A stretch of 60,339 nt of DNA. Source: an uncultured Sulfitobacter sp. (GTDB taxonomy: Bacteria; Pseudomonadota; Alphaproteobacteria; Rhodobacterales; Rhodobacteraceae). Below, in pieces: positions 17,822 through 26,408 of this stretch; position 1 is the first letter of the stretch, and each line of letters opens with the position of its first letter. Both the position numbers and the translations under genes were made by a program. The notes under the pieces were generated by a model. That model was not told where the DNA came from. It did not search any database and saw nothing but the letters and a program-made list of their open reading frames with translations. Location of the stretch: NCBI GenBank assembly GCA_937928635.1, contig CALFWM010000048.1, positions 144,221 through 204,559 on the forward strand, in the 5' to 3' direction.

Positions 17822-18961
17822 ATGACGCAACCCATGTTCATCGGCCATGAGATTTATCGCGGGTCCAGCTATGGCCGCTGGCATCCGCTTCGGGTGCCGC
17901 GGGTGTCGACCGTGATGGACCTGTCACGCGCGCTGGGCTGGCTGCCGCAGTCACAGTTTATTCTATCACCACGAGCAAAACCCCTTGCGTTAGAGACGTT
18001 TCACACCTCCGACTACATCGCCGCATTACAACGTGTCGAAGCCACGCAGGTGGCTACTCCTAACGACCGTGCGCGTCACGATATTGGCAGTGTTACCAAC
18101 CCGGTCTTTCCCGAAATCTTCCGCAGACCAGCCACGGCGGCGGGCGGGTCCATTCTGGCCGGTGAGCTTCTAAAGGACGGCGGCGTGATCTATTCCCCCG
18201 CCGGGGGCACGCATCACGGTATGCCGGACCGTGCAAATGGGTTTTGCTATCTTAACGATCCGGTCTTGGCGATGCGCAGCCTGCGGCACCACGGCGTGCG
18301 ACGCATTGCCTATGTGGACATTGATGCCCATCACGCGGATGGGGTTGAGGAGGGGTTTGGCGGTGATCCTGACTGTTTGCTTATATCGGTGCACGAGGCC
18401 AAATTGTGGCCACGGACCGGCACAATAGACAATGATGGTGGTGGCAATGCATTTAACGTGCCGGTGCCGCGTAGGTTCAATGACAGTGAAATGGCTTTTG
18501 TTAGAGACATATTTATTCTGCCAAAGGTGATTGAATTTGCCCCGGAGGCCATTGTGTTTCTATGCGGTGCGGACGCGGTGGAGGAAGATCCACTGTCGCA
18601 TCTGTCCCTGTCCAACAACGCCCACTGGGACGTTTTGCGTGGCTTGATGGGGCTGGCACCCCGGTTGCTCGTGTTGGGGGGCGGCGGGTATAATCCTTGG
18701 TCGGTCGGGCGGCTGTGGACCGGGATCTGGGGTATTCTGAACGGACGTGATATGCCCGAGCGCGTTCCATCGGAGGCAGAGGGGGTCTTGCGCGGACTGG
18801 CATTTGAAGGAAACAAACGCGGGCGCAATCCGCCAGAGCACTGGTTCACAGCCTTGCAGGATGCGCCCAGAGACGGCGAGGTACGCGGCGAAGTGCGCGA
18901 TGCTGTTGCCGTCTTGCGGCGGCGTGGGTTGCAGATGCGCGGACCCAAGTTGATTAGATAA
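17822..18961 (+). CDS. Histone deacetylase-family amidohydrolase (AcuC/acetylpolyamine amidohydrolase-like)
   Basis: 379 aa, intact zinc amidohydrolase fold. Active-site histidines are in GGTHHG (H131, H132); zinc ligands are in DIDAHHADG (D168, H170) and in GADAVEEDPL near residue 254; LGGGGYN carries the glycine-rich loop. The family removes acetyl or aminoacyl groups from amines and lysine-like side chains. It is embedded, in opposite orientation, between the binding protein and permease genes of an ABC transporter. That location suggests it deacylates the imported substrate rather than proteins. No acetoin genes are nearby, so the AcuC name should not imply acetoin use. Confidence 0.88.
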   Translation: MTQPMFIGHEIYRGSSYGRWHPLRVPRVSTVMDLSRALGWLPQSQFILSPRAKPLALETFHTSDYIAALQRVEATQVATPNDRARHDIGSVTNPVFPEIFRRPATAAGGSILAGELLKDGGVIYSPAGGTHHGMPDRANGFCYLNDPVLAMRSLRHHGVRRIAYVDIDAHHADGVEEGFGGDPDCLLISVHEAKLWPRTGTIDNDGGGNAFNVPVPRRFNDSEMAFVRDIFILPKVIEFAPEAIVFLCGADAVEEDPLSHLSLSNNAHWDVLRGLMGLAPRLLVLGGGGYNPWSVGRLWTGIWGILNGRDMPERVPSEAEGVLRGLAFEGNKRGRNPPEHWFTALQDAPRDGEVRGEVRDAVAVLRRRGLQMRGPKLIR

Positions 18962-18995
18962 AAAAGGCCCCCGACACAATAGGGGGCCTTTTTTT
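18961..18995. terminator. Bidirectional rho-independent terminator
   Basis: Perfect stem GGCCCCC / GGGGGCC with a nine-base loop, flanked by five A on the left and seven T on the right. It lies between two convergent genes and can end transcription from both the amidohydrolase (plus) and the binding protein (minus). Confidence 0.93.
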
Positions 18996-19014
18996 GAACG
19001 TCAGCCTGATGCGG

Positions 19015-20496
19015 TTACTTGGACCAACTGACTCCGGTCAAATCTGTGGCCTGGGTCGGGGCATTTACCCACAGACCCTGCAATCCGGCCTTTGCCACGG
19101 TCGGAATTGCCAGTTGGAAAAGATAGCCATTCACATAGTCATCCGCGATGACCTTCTGGGCCTCACCCATCAACGAAACCCGCTTGTTAGGGTCTGTTTC
19201 GACGTTGAGTTTGGCGATCAAATCCTGAAACCCGGGGTTGTCATACTGAAAATAGTAGTCGGGGTTTGCGTAAATCCCGATGTCCATCGGCTCCGTGTGG
19301 CTGACAATCGTCAGGGCAAAATCCTTGCCCTTAAAAACGGTCTCCAGCCACTGCGCCCATTCCACGTTGGTGATCTTGGCGGTGATCCCCACTTCGGCCA
19401 GTTGTGCGGCGATGATCTCCCCGCCGCGCCGTGCGTAAGAGGGGGGCGGCAGGTGCAAGGTGGTTTCAAAGCCATCGGCAAAACCCGCCTCTGCCAGCAA
19501 GGCGCGCGCTTTGTCCGGATCGTAGTTCGACTGGCCAGCCAGGTCGATATAGGCCGGGTTATGGGGCGCAAAATGGGTGCCAATCGGGGTGCCGAGGCCA
19601 AACATCGCGCCATCAATGATCGCCTGCCGGTCAATGGCATGGGCCACGGCCTGACGCACCTTTACGTTGTCAAAGGGCGGCATCTTGTTGTTTGTAGACA
19701 GGATGGTTTCACCCTCTGTTGAGCCAACAAGCACTTGAAAACGTGGGTCCGCCTCAAACTGGGGCAGGTTTTCCGGTGCGGGGAAGCCGCTAAAGGCGTC
19801 TACATCTTCGGCCATGACGGCGGCAAAAGCGGCTGTGGGATCGGAGATAAACTTGAAGGTTGCCTTATCCAGTTTGGCGGGCGTGCCCCAATACTCCGGG
19901 TTGCGCGACAGTTCGACCTTGTCGCCCTGTGTCCAGCTTTCAAACATAAAGGCACCCGTGCCAATCGGGTTCTGTTTGATCCCCTCAATGCTCTCTGGCG
20001 CGACAATTACGGCATCGCCCCAAGCGAGGTTGAACAGCATATTACCATTCTGCTCACTCAACCTAACCTCTACCGTGTTGGCGTCGATCACGGTGACGTC
20101 GGCTATTGCGGCGTAAAGCGCCTTTTGCGCATTGGTTGATTCATCGGCGGTGATCCGATCCAGCGAAAACTTGACGTCTTCAGCATCCATCGCGGTGCCA
20201 TCGTGAAACTTGATACCTTCACGCAGCTTAAAGGTGTAGGTCAGCCCATCATCAGAAATCTCCCATGAGGCGGCCAGACCGGGCACAACAGACCCGTCAG
20301 CCATAAAACGTGTCAGCCCTTCAAACACATTCGAATACAGCACAGAATCAATCGCACCCGCTGCGGCCGATGTTGGGTCCAGGTGTGGCGGTTCCAGCTG
20401 AATGGCGATGGTGATGTCGGTCTGCTGGGCAAAAGCCGCACCAGCCATGATGGCCGCCGTGCCTGCACTAACAAAAAATGTGGATAGGTAAGACAT
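19015..20496 (-). CDS. ABC transporter periplasmic substrate-binding protein, family 5 (peptide/opine/nickel type)
   Basis: 493 aa. A Sec signal peptide ends at AFA-QQ near residue 23. The mature start DITIAIQLEPPHLDPTSAA is typical of DppA/OppA-type (SBP_bac_5) proteins, as is the GLAASWEISDDGLTYTFKLR block near residue 72. It most likely feeds the DppB/C/DF transporter encoded from 17749 downward, although the amidohydrolase gene interrupts the cluster. It has its own promoter region (20497-20636), shared with the divergent Hsp70-like gene. The ligand is unknown; the neighbours suggest acylated amines, amides or short peptides. Confidence 0.92.
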   Translation of the reverse strand: MSYLSTFFVSAGTAAIMAGAAFAQQTDITIAIQLEPPHLDPTSAAAGAIDSVLYSNVFEGLTRFMADGSVVPGLAASWEISDDGLTYTFKLREGIKFHDGTAMDAEDVKFSLDRITADESTNAQKALYAAIADVTVIDANTVEVRLSEQNGNMLFNLAWGDAVIVAPESIEGIKQNPIGTGAFMFESWTQGDKVELSRNPEYWGTPAKLDKATFKFISDPTAAFAAVMAEDVDAFSGFPAPENLPQFEADPRFQVLVGSTEGETILSTNNKMPPFDNVKVRQAVAHAIDRQAIIDGAMFGLGTPIGTHFAPHNPAYIDLAGQSNYDPDKARALLAEAGFADGFETTLHLPPPSYARRGGEIIAAQLAEVGITAKITNVEWAQWLETVFKGKDFALTIVSHTEPMDIGIYANPDYYFQYDNPGFQDLIAKLNVETDPNKRVSLMGEAQKVIADDYVNGYLFQLAIPTVAKAGLQGLWVNAPTQATDLTGVSWSK

Positions 20497-20542
20497 AGAT
20501 CGCTCCCTGTTAATATCTGGGTCAAAGGGTAACGGCAGGGGG

Positions 20543-20563
20543 TTGGATTGACCAGCGATCCAA
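20543..20563. promoter_or_regulatory. Inverted repeat in divergent promoter region
   Basis: TTGGAT and ATCCAA are exact complements separated by nine bases, in the 140-base gap between the binding-protein gene (minus) and the Hsp70-like gene (plus). Position suits an operator, but the arms are short and chance cannot be excluded. Confidence 0.3.
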
Positions 20564-20636
20564 TTGCCTGATTGCGCTGTTGAAAGGGTGACGTTATGCC
20601 AATCAACCTGTCTCTGAACTATAGGGGAGGGATGAC

Positions 20637-21902
20637 ATGGCGCAAGGCTCGCATACGTTGGGCGTCGATTTTGGCACGTCCAATTCTGCCTGTGGCTACG
20701 CCATCAACGGGCAGGCCCATTTGGTTGAGGTGGCCCCCGGGGCGCAGACCCTGCCAACTGCTGTGTTTTTCGACTTTGACGCTCAAAAGGTGGTTTATGG
20801 GCATCCGGCACAGGCTGCCTTGATTGGCGGCGATGAGGGCCGCTATATGCGCGCGCTCAAGAGCCTGCTTGGCACGGGGATGATGCGTGAAAGCCGAATG
20901 CTGCTGGGCAAGCGACGGGATTTTATCGCGATCATCGGTGACTTTCTGGCGGAGCTGAAACAGCGCGCTGAAACGACAACGGGGCTCCGGTTTGACCGCG
21001 CCTTGTCTGGCCGGCCCGTGTTGTTTCACAGCGCTGATCCACGTCGCAATGCGCAGGCGGAGGTTGATCTGTGCGATTGCTATCAGGCTGCCGGTTTCAC
21101 GGATGTGCGGTTTATGCCCGAGCCGGAGGCCGCCGCCCTTGCCAGCCGCGCGGTGTCGCAACCCGGCGACCTTGGGCTGATCGTGGACATTGGCGGGGGT
21201 ACGTCCGATTTCACGCTGTTTCGCCAAAAGGGGGCCGAGGAAATCGACATTCTGGGCAGCAATGGATTGCGGTTGGGGGGCACCGATTTTGATCGGGAGC
21301 TGAGTCTGACGCAGGTGATGCCGCTGCTGGGGCACGGCAGTCAGATCAGACATGCATTTGGATCCGAGACCCATACCGCCCCCAAAGCGATATTTGCGGA
21401 CCTCGCAACCTGGCAGAAAATTCCGTTTCTTTATGGCCCGGACACCCGGCGCATGGCGGCGGATCTGGCGAAATACGCGGTCGAGCCGGTGCGTTTGGCG
21501 CGGCTGGTGCAGGTGTTGCAGGACGAGTTGGGTCATGATGTTGCCTTTGCCGTAGAGGCAGGCAAGATCGCGGCCAATGATCCGGGGGCCATGATCCCAC
21601 CAGAGATTGATTTGCGCATGTTAGAGACTGATTTACGCGTTCCCCTGCCAGCGGCGTTATTGACCTACACGCTGGCCAAAATGGCGCAAGACATTGCCAA
21701 AACCGCGCTTGCGACCGTTAAAAATGCAGGGATGGTGCCGGGGGATTTGACGAAACTGATCCTGGTTGGGGGGTCCAGTTTGATGGAAGTGGTCGTGTCC
21801 GCGTTGGCACGGGATTTTGAGCACGCCGAGGTGCACCGCGGCGCGGCAATGACCGGGATTGTTGAAGGGTTGGCCTTGGCTTCTGAGGCCGCTTTTGAGT
21901 GA
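20637..21902 (+). CDS. Hsp70-like ATPase (YegD-type)
   Basis: 421 aa, so it has the actin-like ATPase domain but lacks a full DnaK substrate-binding domain. Phosphate-1 motif GVDFGTSNSACGYA (residues 9-22), phosphate-2 motif VDIGGGTSDF near residue 183 and the adenosine motif LVGGSSLMEVV near 374 are all intact. YegD-type proteins are atypical Hsp70s of unclear role. No DnaJ or GrpE partner lies nearby. It sits between the transporter binding protein and the M20 deacylase; whether it serves that pathway is unknown. Confidence 0.87.
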   Translation: MAQGSHTLGVDFGTSNSACGYAINGQAHLVEVAPGAQTLPTAVFFDFDAQKVVYGHPAQAALIGGDEGRYMRALKSLLGTGMMRESRMLLGKRRDFIAIIGDFLAELKQRAETTTGLRFDRALSGRPVLFHSADPRRNAQAEVDLCDCYQAAGFTDVRFMPEPEAAALASRAVSQPGDLGLIVDIGGGTSDFTLFRQKGAEEIDILGSNGLRLGGTDFDRELSLTQVMPLLGHGSQIRHAFGSETHTAPKAIFADLATWQKIPFLYGPDTRRMAADLAKYAVEPVRLARLVQVLQDELGHDVAFAVEAGKIAANDPGAMIPPEIDLRMLETDLRVPLPAALLTYTLAKMAQDIAKTALATVKNAGMVPGDLTKLILVGGSSLMEVVVSALARDFEHAEVHRGAAMTGIVEGLALASEAAFE

Positions 21903-21918
21903 CGTTTGATGGGTGATT

Positions 21919-23196
21919 TCACCCATCTTCGGGCAACAACAGGCTCTCTAGTGCCGTGCCCATGACCTGTGCACTTTCGACCATGTCATCAATGCCAATA
22001 TATTCATCGGGTTTATGCGCCAGTTCCAGAATGCCGGGGCCGTAGGCGATACAGTTTTTCAATTTGCCAATCCGGTCGATGTGTTTCTGATCATAGGTGC
22101 CGGGCGAGGCAACATATTCAGGGGTTATCCCCATCACATCTTCAATCGCCTTGGTGACGGTCTGTACCACCGGCGCGTTTCGGTCGGTCATGGAGGGTAA
22201 CACACTGTTGAGCTCGGTTAGTTGATACTCAAAGTCTGCACGGGTTTCGCGCAAGCCTTCGAGCAGCCCGGTGACCTCATCGCGCACTTGGTCAAGTGGC
22301 TCTTCTGCGAGGAAACGGCGATCAATCACGATGCGGCAGCTGTCCGGTACGCAGTGGGCAGGCAGGCCGGTAAAATCATCATCCTGTTCTTTCTGGCCAC
22401 CGTGAATGGAATTGATGTTCATGGTGGATTGCCGCGCGCCTTCGGGCACGACGGGCATATCGGTGGTGCGGGCCGCCATGGCCGGGAAGAGTTTATCCTC
22501 AAATTCACCCAGCACTGCGCCCATATGGCGCACCGCGCAATCGCCCAGAAAAGGCATGGAGCCATGGGCGATTTCCCCTTTTGTTTCGATCTCTGCCCAC
22601 CAGCCACCGCGGTGACCCAGACAAATGCGGTCTTTGTTCAAGGGTTCAGGAATAATGACGTGTTGTACTTTGTTAGGGTCGAAATACCCGCGTTCTGCCA
22701 GATAGGCGACACCGCCATATCCGCCAGATTCCTCGTCCGCTGTGCCGGATATTTCGACGGCGCCGGAGAAGTCCGGGTGCATTTCGATAAAGGCCTCTGC
22801 CGCGATGATGGAGGCCGCAAGGCCGCCTTTCATGTCGCAGGTGCCGCGCCCGTAAATCTTGCCATCAGAAATCTCTGCGCCAAAGGGATCAAAGGTCCAG
22901 CCCGCGCCAACCTCCACCACGTCTGTGTGACTGTTGAAATGTACACATTCGCCGCTGTGTTTTCCCTCGCGGCGCGCAATGATGTTCCAGCGCGGGTATT
23001 TTTCACTGTCCCCGGGGGTGCCAAAGGCGCGGATCAGTTCGGTTTGAAACCCGTGGCCAGCAAGCCGCTTGTCCAAGTATTCACAGATCAGGCGATAGTC
23101 TTGACCTGGCGGGTTGAGCGTCGGGATGCGGATCAGATCCTGTGTCAGGGCAATCAGATCATCACGTTTGGCGGAGATAGCGTTGGATAGGGTCAT
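21919..23196 (-). CDS. M20-family metallo-deacylase (ArgE/DapE-like)
   Basis: 425 aa. Metal and catalytic residues are visible: NSHTDVV (H90, D92), RGTCDMKGG (D121, bridging) and SGTADEESGG with the general-base glutamate near residue 155. A dimerisation domain is inserted in the middle. Family members remove acetyl or succinyl groups from amino acids, or split carbamoyl groups. Start ATG 23196 gives a normal N-terminus; a GTG at 23241 is also open but lies only ten bases from the conserved 30-bp element. No strong ribosome site precedes either. It probably works with the amidohydrolases in the same island. Confidence 0.85.
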   Translation of the reverse strand: MTLSNAISAKRDDLIALTQDLIRIPTLNPPGQDYRLICEYLDKRLAGHGFQTELIRAFGTPGDSEKYPRWNIIARREGKHSGECVHFNSHTDVVEVGAGWTFDPFGAEISDGKIYGRGTCDMKGGLAASIIAAEAFIEMHPDFSGAVEISGTADEESGGYGGVAYLAERGYFDPNKVQHVIIPEPLNKDRICLGHRGGWWAEIETKGEIAHGSMPFLGDCAVRHMGAVLGEFEDKLFPAMAARTTDMPVVPEGARQSTMNINSIHGGQKEQDDDFTGLPAHCVPDSCRIVIDRRFLAEEPLDQVRDEVTGLLEGLRETRADFEYQLTELNSVLPSMTDRNAPVVQTVTKAIEDVMGITPEYVASPGTYDQKHIDRIGKLKNCIAYGPGILELAHKPDEYIGIDDMVESAQVMGTALESLLLPEDG

Positions 23197-23251
23197 GGGT
23201 CTATGTTCGGTGCTCAGCGCATTCTTGGCAAGGGTTCGCACGCGTGGCCTG

Positions 23252-23281
23252 TGTGGGATTGAGTTTATTGGAAGGGTGAAA
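23252..23281 (-). promoter_or_regulatory. 30-bp conserved upstream element, copy 2
   Basis: Identical to 13159-13188 except at two adjacent central positions (AA instead of CT after TTTCACCCTTCC). It lies between the class V PLP enzyme stop (23293) and the M20 deacylase start (23196), same orientation as the gene. With the ATG at 23196 it is 55 bases upstream, which fits a promoter or activator site. Confidence 0.65.
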
Positions 23282-23292
23282 GGGGGGCAGCG

Positions 23293-24546
23293 TCAGTCTG
23301 TCATCTCTTTCATGGCGCTTAAGAGTGCGCGCACCTCATCAAGAGTGTTGTAATGGCAGAGCGAGACACGCACGGCGGCGTCCAGTCCCAGCGGGGTGAG
23401 GATATTGCCGGAGTAATGGTCGGCCTTGCGGGTATGGGTGCGGATGCCTTGGTTGTTCAGGCTGGTTACGATGTCGGCGGCGGGGATGCTCTCAAGTGAA
23501 AAGCTGACCAGTCCCTCGCGATCCGGGTTTTCGATGCCCGCCAGAATGGTCACACCGGGGAGGTTGGCGAGGCCTGGCAGATTGCCGATACCGTGCAACA
23601 TCGCGTTTGTGAGAGCCTGTTCATGGGCGTGGATTGCCGCGCCGGCAGCCTCGATCCGCTCGCGGGGGGTGCTGCTCTTGCTGACCTCACTTCCGAGCCA
23701 GTCAAAATAGCGCACCACGTCGGAGAAGGTGGCATAGGCACCTGTATCGCGCGTGCCCATTTCCCAGCTTTCATGGGGGCCATTGAACAGTTGTTCCACC
23801 GGCAGCGCAGTCAGCCGGTCAGATACCCAGGCCACGCCGTAGCCATGGCGCGAAAAGACCTTGTAAGGAGAGATCACATACCCATCCACATCGTAGGAGG
23901 CGATGTCGATGTGGCCGTGGCTGGCATGCTGGATACCATCCACAAAGATAAAGGCCTCAGGTGCCACTGCGCGAATCGCCGCAGCGATGGCAGCCACATC
24001 ATTACCGATGCCCGTCACGGGCGAAGTATGCAGGATTGTGGCGACGTGTACATCAGGGGTCACATGTGCCGCGTAATCTGCCGCGTTGACAGCGCCGGTT
24101 GCGTCATCGTGGGGCACATTTACATATTCCTTGCCTGCTTGCAGCGCCCAATGCTGTGCGGCACTGCGCGACGCGGGGTGTTCCACGGAGGACCCCATAA
24201 CGATGCCACCGTCAGGGGTGCCCATCACCATGGTACGGATCAGCCGGAAAGTTAATTCTGTGCCGGATTCGCCCACAAAAAACTGGCCGTCAGGGGCATT
24301 GAAGAAAAGTGCCATGTCCGATTTGGCCTGCTTGATCACATCCACCAGCATGTGGGAGGCCGGGTTATCGCGGCCCTGATTGTCCGGCACAGAAGCAAAT
24401 TTTGTTGAGGTTTCCACCGCTGATCTCAATGTCAGTGCACCGCCCGCGTTTTCAAAAAAGATGCGTGGCCCGGTAAAGGGACAGGTATCGACGTGTGCGA
24501 ACCGATCGCGCACCTTTGTGATCAGGTCGGAAGAGAAAGTGGTCAT
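23293..24546 (-). CDS. Class V aminotransferase-fold PLP enzyme (cysteine desulfurase-like)
   Basis: 417 aa. The PLP lysine is in ISPYKVFSRHGYG (K229), the cofactor aspartate in FVDGIQHASHG (D203), and SSVEHPA with H123 stacks on the ring. The N-terminal FENAGGALTL resembles CsdA/NifS-like and kynureninase/isopenicillin-epimerase-like class V proteins. A long active-site cysteine loop typical of SufS is not seen, so desulfurase activity is uncertain. The real start is ATG 24546; a TTG two codons upstream is ignored. It ends just above the 30-bp element of the M20 deacylase. Confidence 0.82.
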   Translation of the reverse strand: MTTFSSDLITKVRDRFAHVDTCPFTGPRIFFENAGGALTLRSAVETSTKFASVPDNQGRDNPASHMLVDVIKQAKSDMALFFNAPDGQFFVGESGTELTFRLIRTMVMGTPDGGIVMGSSVEHPASRSAAQHWALQAGKEYVNVPHDDATGAVNAADYAAHVTPDVHVATILHTSPVTGIGNDVAAIAAAIRAVAPEAFIFVDGIQHASHGHIDIASYDVDGYVISPYKVFSRHGYGVAWVSDRLTALPVEQLFNGPHESWEMGTRDTGAYATFSDVVRYFDWLGSEVSKSSTPRERIEAAGAAIHAHEQALTNAMLHGIGNLPGLANLPGVTILAGIENPDREGLVSFSLESIPAADIVTSLNNQGIRTHTRKADHYSGNILTPLGLDAAVRVSLCHYNTLDEVRALLSAMKEMTD

Positions 24547-24585
24547 GCGCAAAGCCCTTTAAGGTGGTCAGACGCATCATTCGTC

Positions 24586-24613
24586 TTGAATGACCTGCGC
24601 TGCAAGATATCAT
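24586..24613 (+). promoter_or_regulatory. Sigma-70-type promoter for the YihY gene
   Basis: TTGAAT at 24586-24591, 16-base spacer, TATCAT at 24608-24613. Each hexamer matches consensus at four to five positions. It lies 57 bases before the proposed GTG start. Position and match are reasonable; no experiment supports it. Confidence 0.4.
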
Positions 24614-24669
24614 TTAGGCAAGCGCACTGGGCGGTCCTATCGCGTTTGAATTCAAATGAAAGCATTGAT

Positions 24670-25545
24670 GTGACCCAGCCATCCCAACTCTCTCGTGCGG
24701 CGCTTTATTGGGCCGGGTTCAAGGCGAGTATTGCCGAAGCTGGCGAAAATGATCTTAGCCTGATCGCAGCGGGGGTTGCGTTTTTTGGGATGTTTTCGCT
24801 GTTTCCGGCTTTGGCTGCGGTGATCGCACTGCTTGGCCTGATCTCGGATCCGGTGGTGGTGATTGCCCAGTTGGAAGACGCACGCGGGCTATTGCCGGAT
24901 GATGTGTATGAGATCATCAACACCCAAGTGGTTGCTTTGGTGACGGCCAGCCCTGACACGTTGGGCTGGGCCGGATTGGTGTCTTTGCTGCTGGGGTTAT
25001 GGTCGGCGCGCGCAGGCGTTGGCGCGATGATCCTGGGGCTCAACAACGTCTATGGGCGCAAGAACAGAGCAACGGCACGGCATTACTTTCGGGCCTTGCT
25101 GATGACGCTTGGTCTGGTGTTGGTCGCCATTGTCGCCATGCTGACCCTTGTGGTGGCTCCCGTTGCCCTCGCGTTCTTTCCTTTAGGGACTGTTGGCACC
25201 GTTCTGGCGGAAATCCTGCGCTATGGTATCGCAATCACGGTGCTGTTTGCAGGGCTTGGGGTGTTTTACCGATTTGGACCCAACCGCAGACCAAAGCGAA
25301 CCCAGTGGTTATCCTTTGGCGCGGTTTTGGCGGTGTTTTCATGGGTTTTGGTGTCTGTCGCGTTTTCATTTTACGTGACGAATTTTGGCAACTACAATCA
25401 GGTCTATGGATCCATTGGGGCTGTCATCGCCATGCTGATATGGCTTTGGATCAGCAGCTTTCTGGTGCTGTTTGGAGGGTCGGTGAATGCGCAGATTGAT
25501 CTGCGCAGACCCCCTCAGCCAGACGGATCAAGCCGCGACGCTTAA
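24670..25545 (+). CDS. YihY/BrkB-family inner membrane protein
   Basis: 291 aa with about six hydrophobic helices. Family marks are the early ENDLSLIAAGVAFFGMFSLFPALAA stretch (in overlapping pieces), ARAGVGAMILGLNNVYG in the second third, and a final helix LIWLWISSFLVLFGGSVNAQID. There is no usable ATG in the N-terminal part; GTG 24670 has GAAAG seven bases upstream and sits where the family begins, so it was chosen over the far upstream 24493 start, which overlaps the divergent PLP enzyme. Function of the family is unclear; a former RNase BN assignment was withdrawn. Its stop overlaps the convergent phyR stop by four bases. Confidence 0.8.
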   Translation: MTQPSQLSRAALYWAGFKASIAEAGENDLSLIAAGVAFFGMFSLFPALAAVIALLGLISDPVVVIAQLEDARGLLPDDVYEIINTQVVALVTASPDTLGWAGLVSLLLGLWSARAGVGAMILGLNNVYGRKNRATARHYFRALLMTLGLVLVAIVAMLTLVVAPVALAFFPLGTVGTVLAEILRYGIAITVLFAGLGVFYRFGPNRRPKRTQWLSFGAVLAVFSWVLVSVAFSFYVTNFGNYNQVYGSIGAVIAMLIWLWISSFLVLFGGSVNAQIDLRRPPQPDGSSRDA

Positions 25546-26351
25546 ATGTTCAGCGTTTCCGTAGACGAAAAGAACATCGCCTGGGACACGGCTGAGATCA
25601 CCTGATCCACCTTGTACGGTTTGGAAATCAGAAATGCAGGTTCGGGTTTGTCACCTGTCAACAAACGTTCCGGAAAGGCTGTGATAAAGATAACCGGGCG
25701 CGGGCCCAATGATCCGAGCAGGTCATTCACTGCGTCAATGCCTGATGAATTATCAGCCAACTGAATGTCAGCAAGAATCAGATCGGGCGCATCGGACATG
25801 CCCAGGGCAATGGCCTCATCCCGGGTTTGTGCAATCCCCGTAACGCGGTGGCCCAGTTCGGAAACCGTCGATTCCAGGTCCATCGCGATGATCGCTTCAT
25901 CTTCGATGATCAACACAGACCCGGTCGCTGCGTTGCTCATTTCCTGGCGTGCAATTGCGACCAGTTCTTCTGCTTCGCCCTGCTCTACGCCGATGATCGT
26001 GGCCACATCCTTAAAAGAGAACCCCTCAAGTGTGTGCAGCAACAAGGCCTCGCGGCTGTTGTTGGTTAATTCCGCAAGCCGCTTTTGTGCCTTGGCGTGG
26101 ATGCCGGATTCGTCCTTTTCAATGGGGGCACCCGCGCTGGACCAAATGCCATAAAGCACATGGAACAAACCGGTGCGTGGCGACATATTCGCCAGAACGT
26201 CCCGGTCCGCCAGAATGGTCTCAAGCGTCGCTGCGGCAAATCGGTCCCCGCTGGTTTGGTTGCCGGTCAGGGCACGGGCAAAGCGACGCAGATAAGGAAT
26301 GGTAGCAGCCACCGCATTGGTTAAAGTATCTTGTTGGTGTGTGTCGCTCAT
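25542..26351 (-). CDS. phyR: General stress response anti-anti-sigma response regulator PhyR
   Basis: 269 aa, the two-part PhyR layout. Residues 1-140 are an ECF sigma-like decoy with region-2-like and region-4-like helices (LLLHTLEGFSFKDVATIIGV). Residues 145-265 are a receiver with acid pocket E150-D151, phosphoacceptor D195 in ILADIQL, and the conserved lysine in ISKPYKVD. When phosphorylated, the decoy domain binds NepR and frees EcfG. It is divergent from nepR-ecfG-kinase and preceded by an EcfG-type promoter, so it should be under positive autoregulation. Confidence 0.95.
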   Translation of the reverse strand: MSDTHQQDTLTNAVAATIPYLRRFARALTGNQTSGDRFAAATLETILADRDVLANMSPRTGLFHVLYGIWSSAGAPIEKDESGIHAKAQKRLAELTNNSREALLLHTLEGFSFKDVATIIGVEQGEAEELVAIARQEMSNAATGSVLIIEDEAIIAMDLESTVSELGHRVTGIAQTRDEAIALGMSDAPDLILADIQLADNSSGIDAVNDLLGSLGPRPVIFITAFPERLLTGDKPEPAFLISKPYKVDQVISAVSQAMFFSSTETLNI

Positions 26352-26383
26352 CTGCCGCAGTCCTTGCTTTTTTGTATTTCCTT

Positions 26384-26408
26384 GGAACCAAACGCCACTA
26401 TGGGGGTT
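26384..26408 (+). promoter_or_regulatory. EcfG-type promoter for nepR-ecfG
   Basis: GGAAC at 26384-26388, 16 bases, GGTT at 26405-26408. This is close to the general-stress consensus GGAAC-N16/17-CGTT. It reads toward nepR, 71 bases downstream of the -10. It overlaps the opposite-strand EcfG promoter almost completely. Confidence 0.65.

Noticed and set aside
17750..17884. Longer N-terminus for the DppB-type permease
   Set aside because: The extra 45 residues are proline-rich, unlike DppB, and would overlap the divergent amidohydrolase gene.
17822..18961. Acetoin utilisation role for the AcuC-like protein
   Set aside because: No acetoin dehydrogenase or AcuA/AcuB gene is near. The transporter and amidohydrolase context favours a small-molecule amide.
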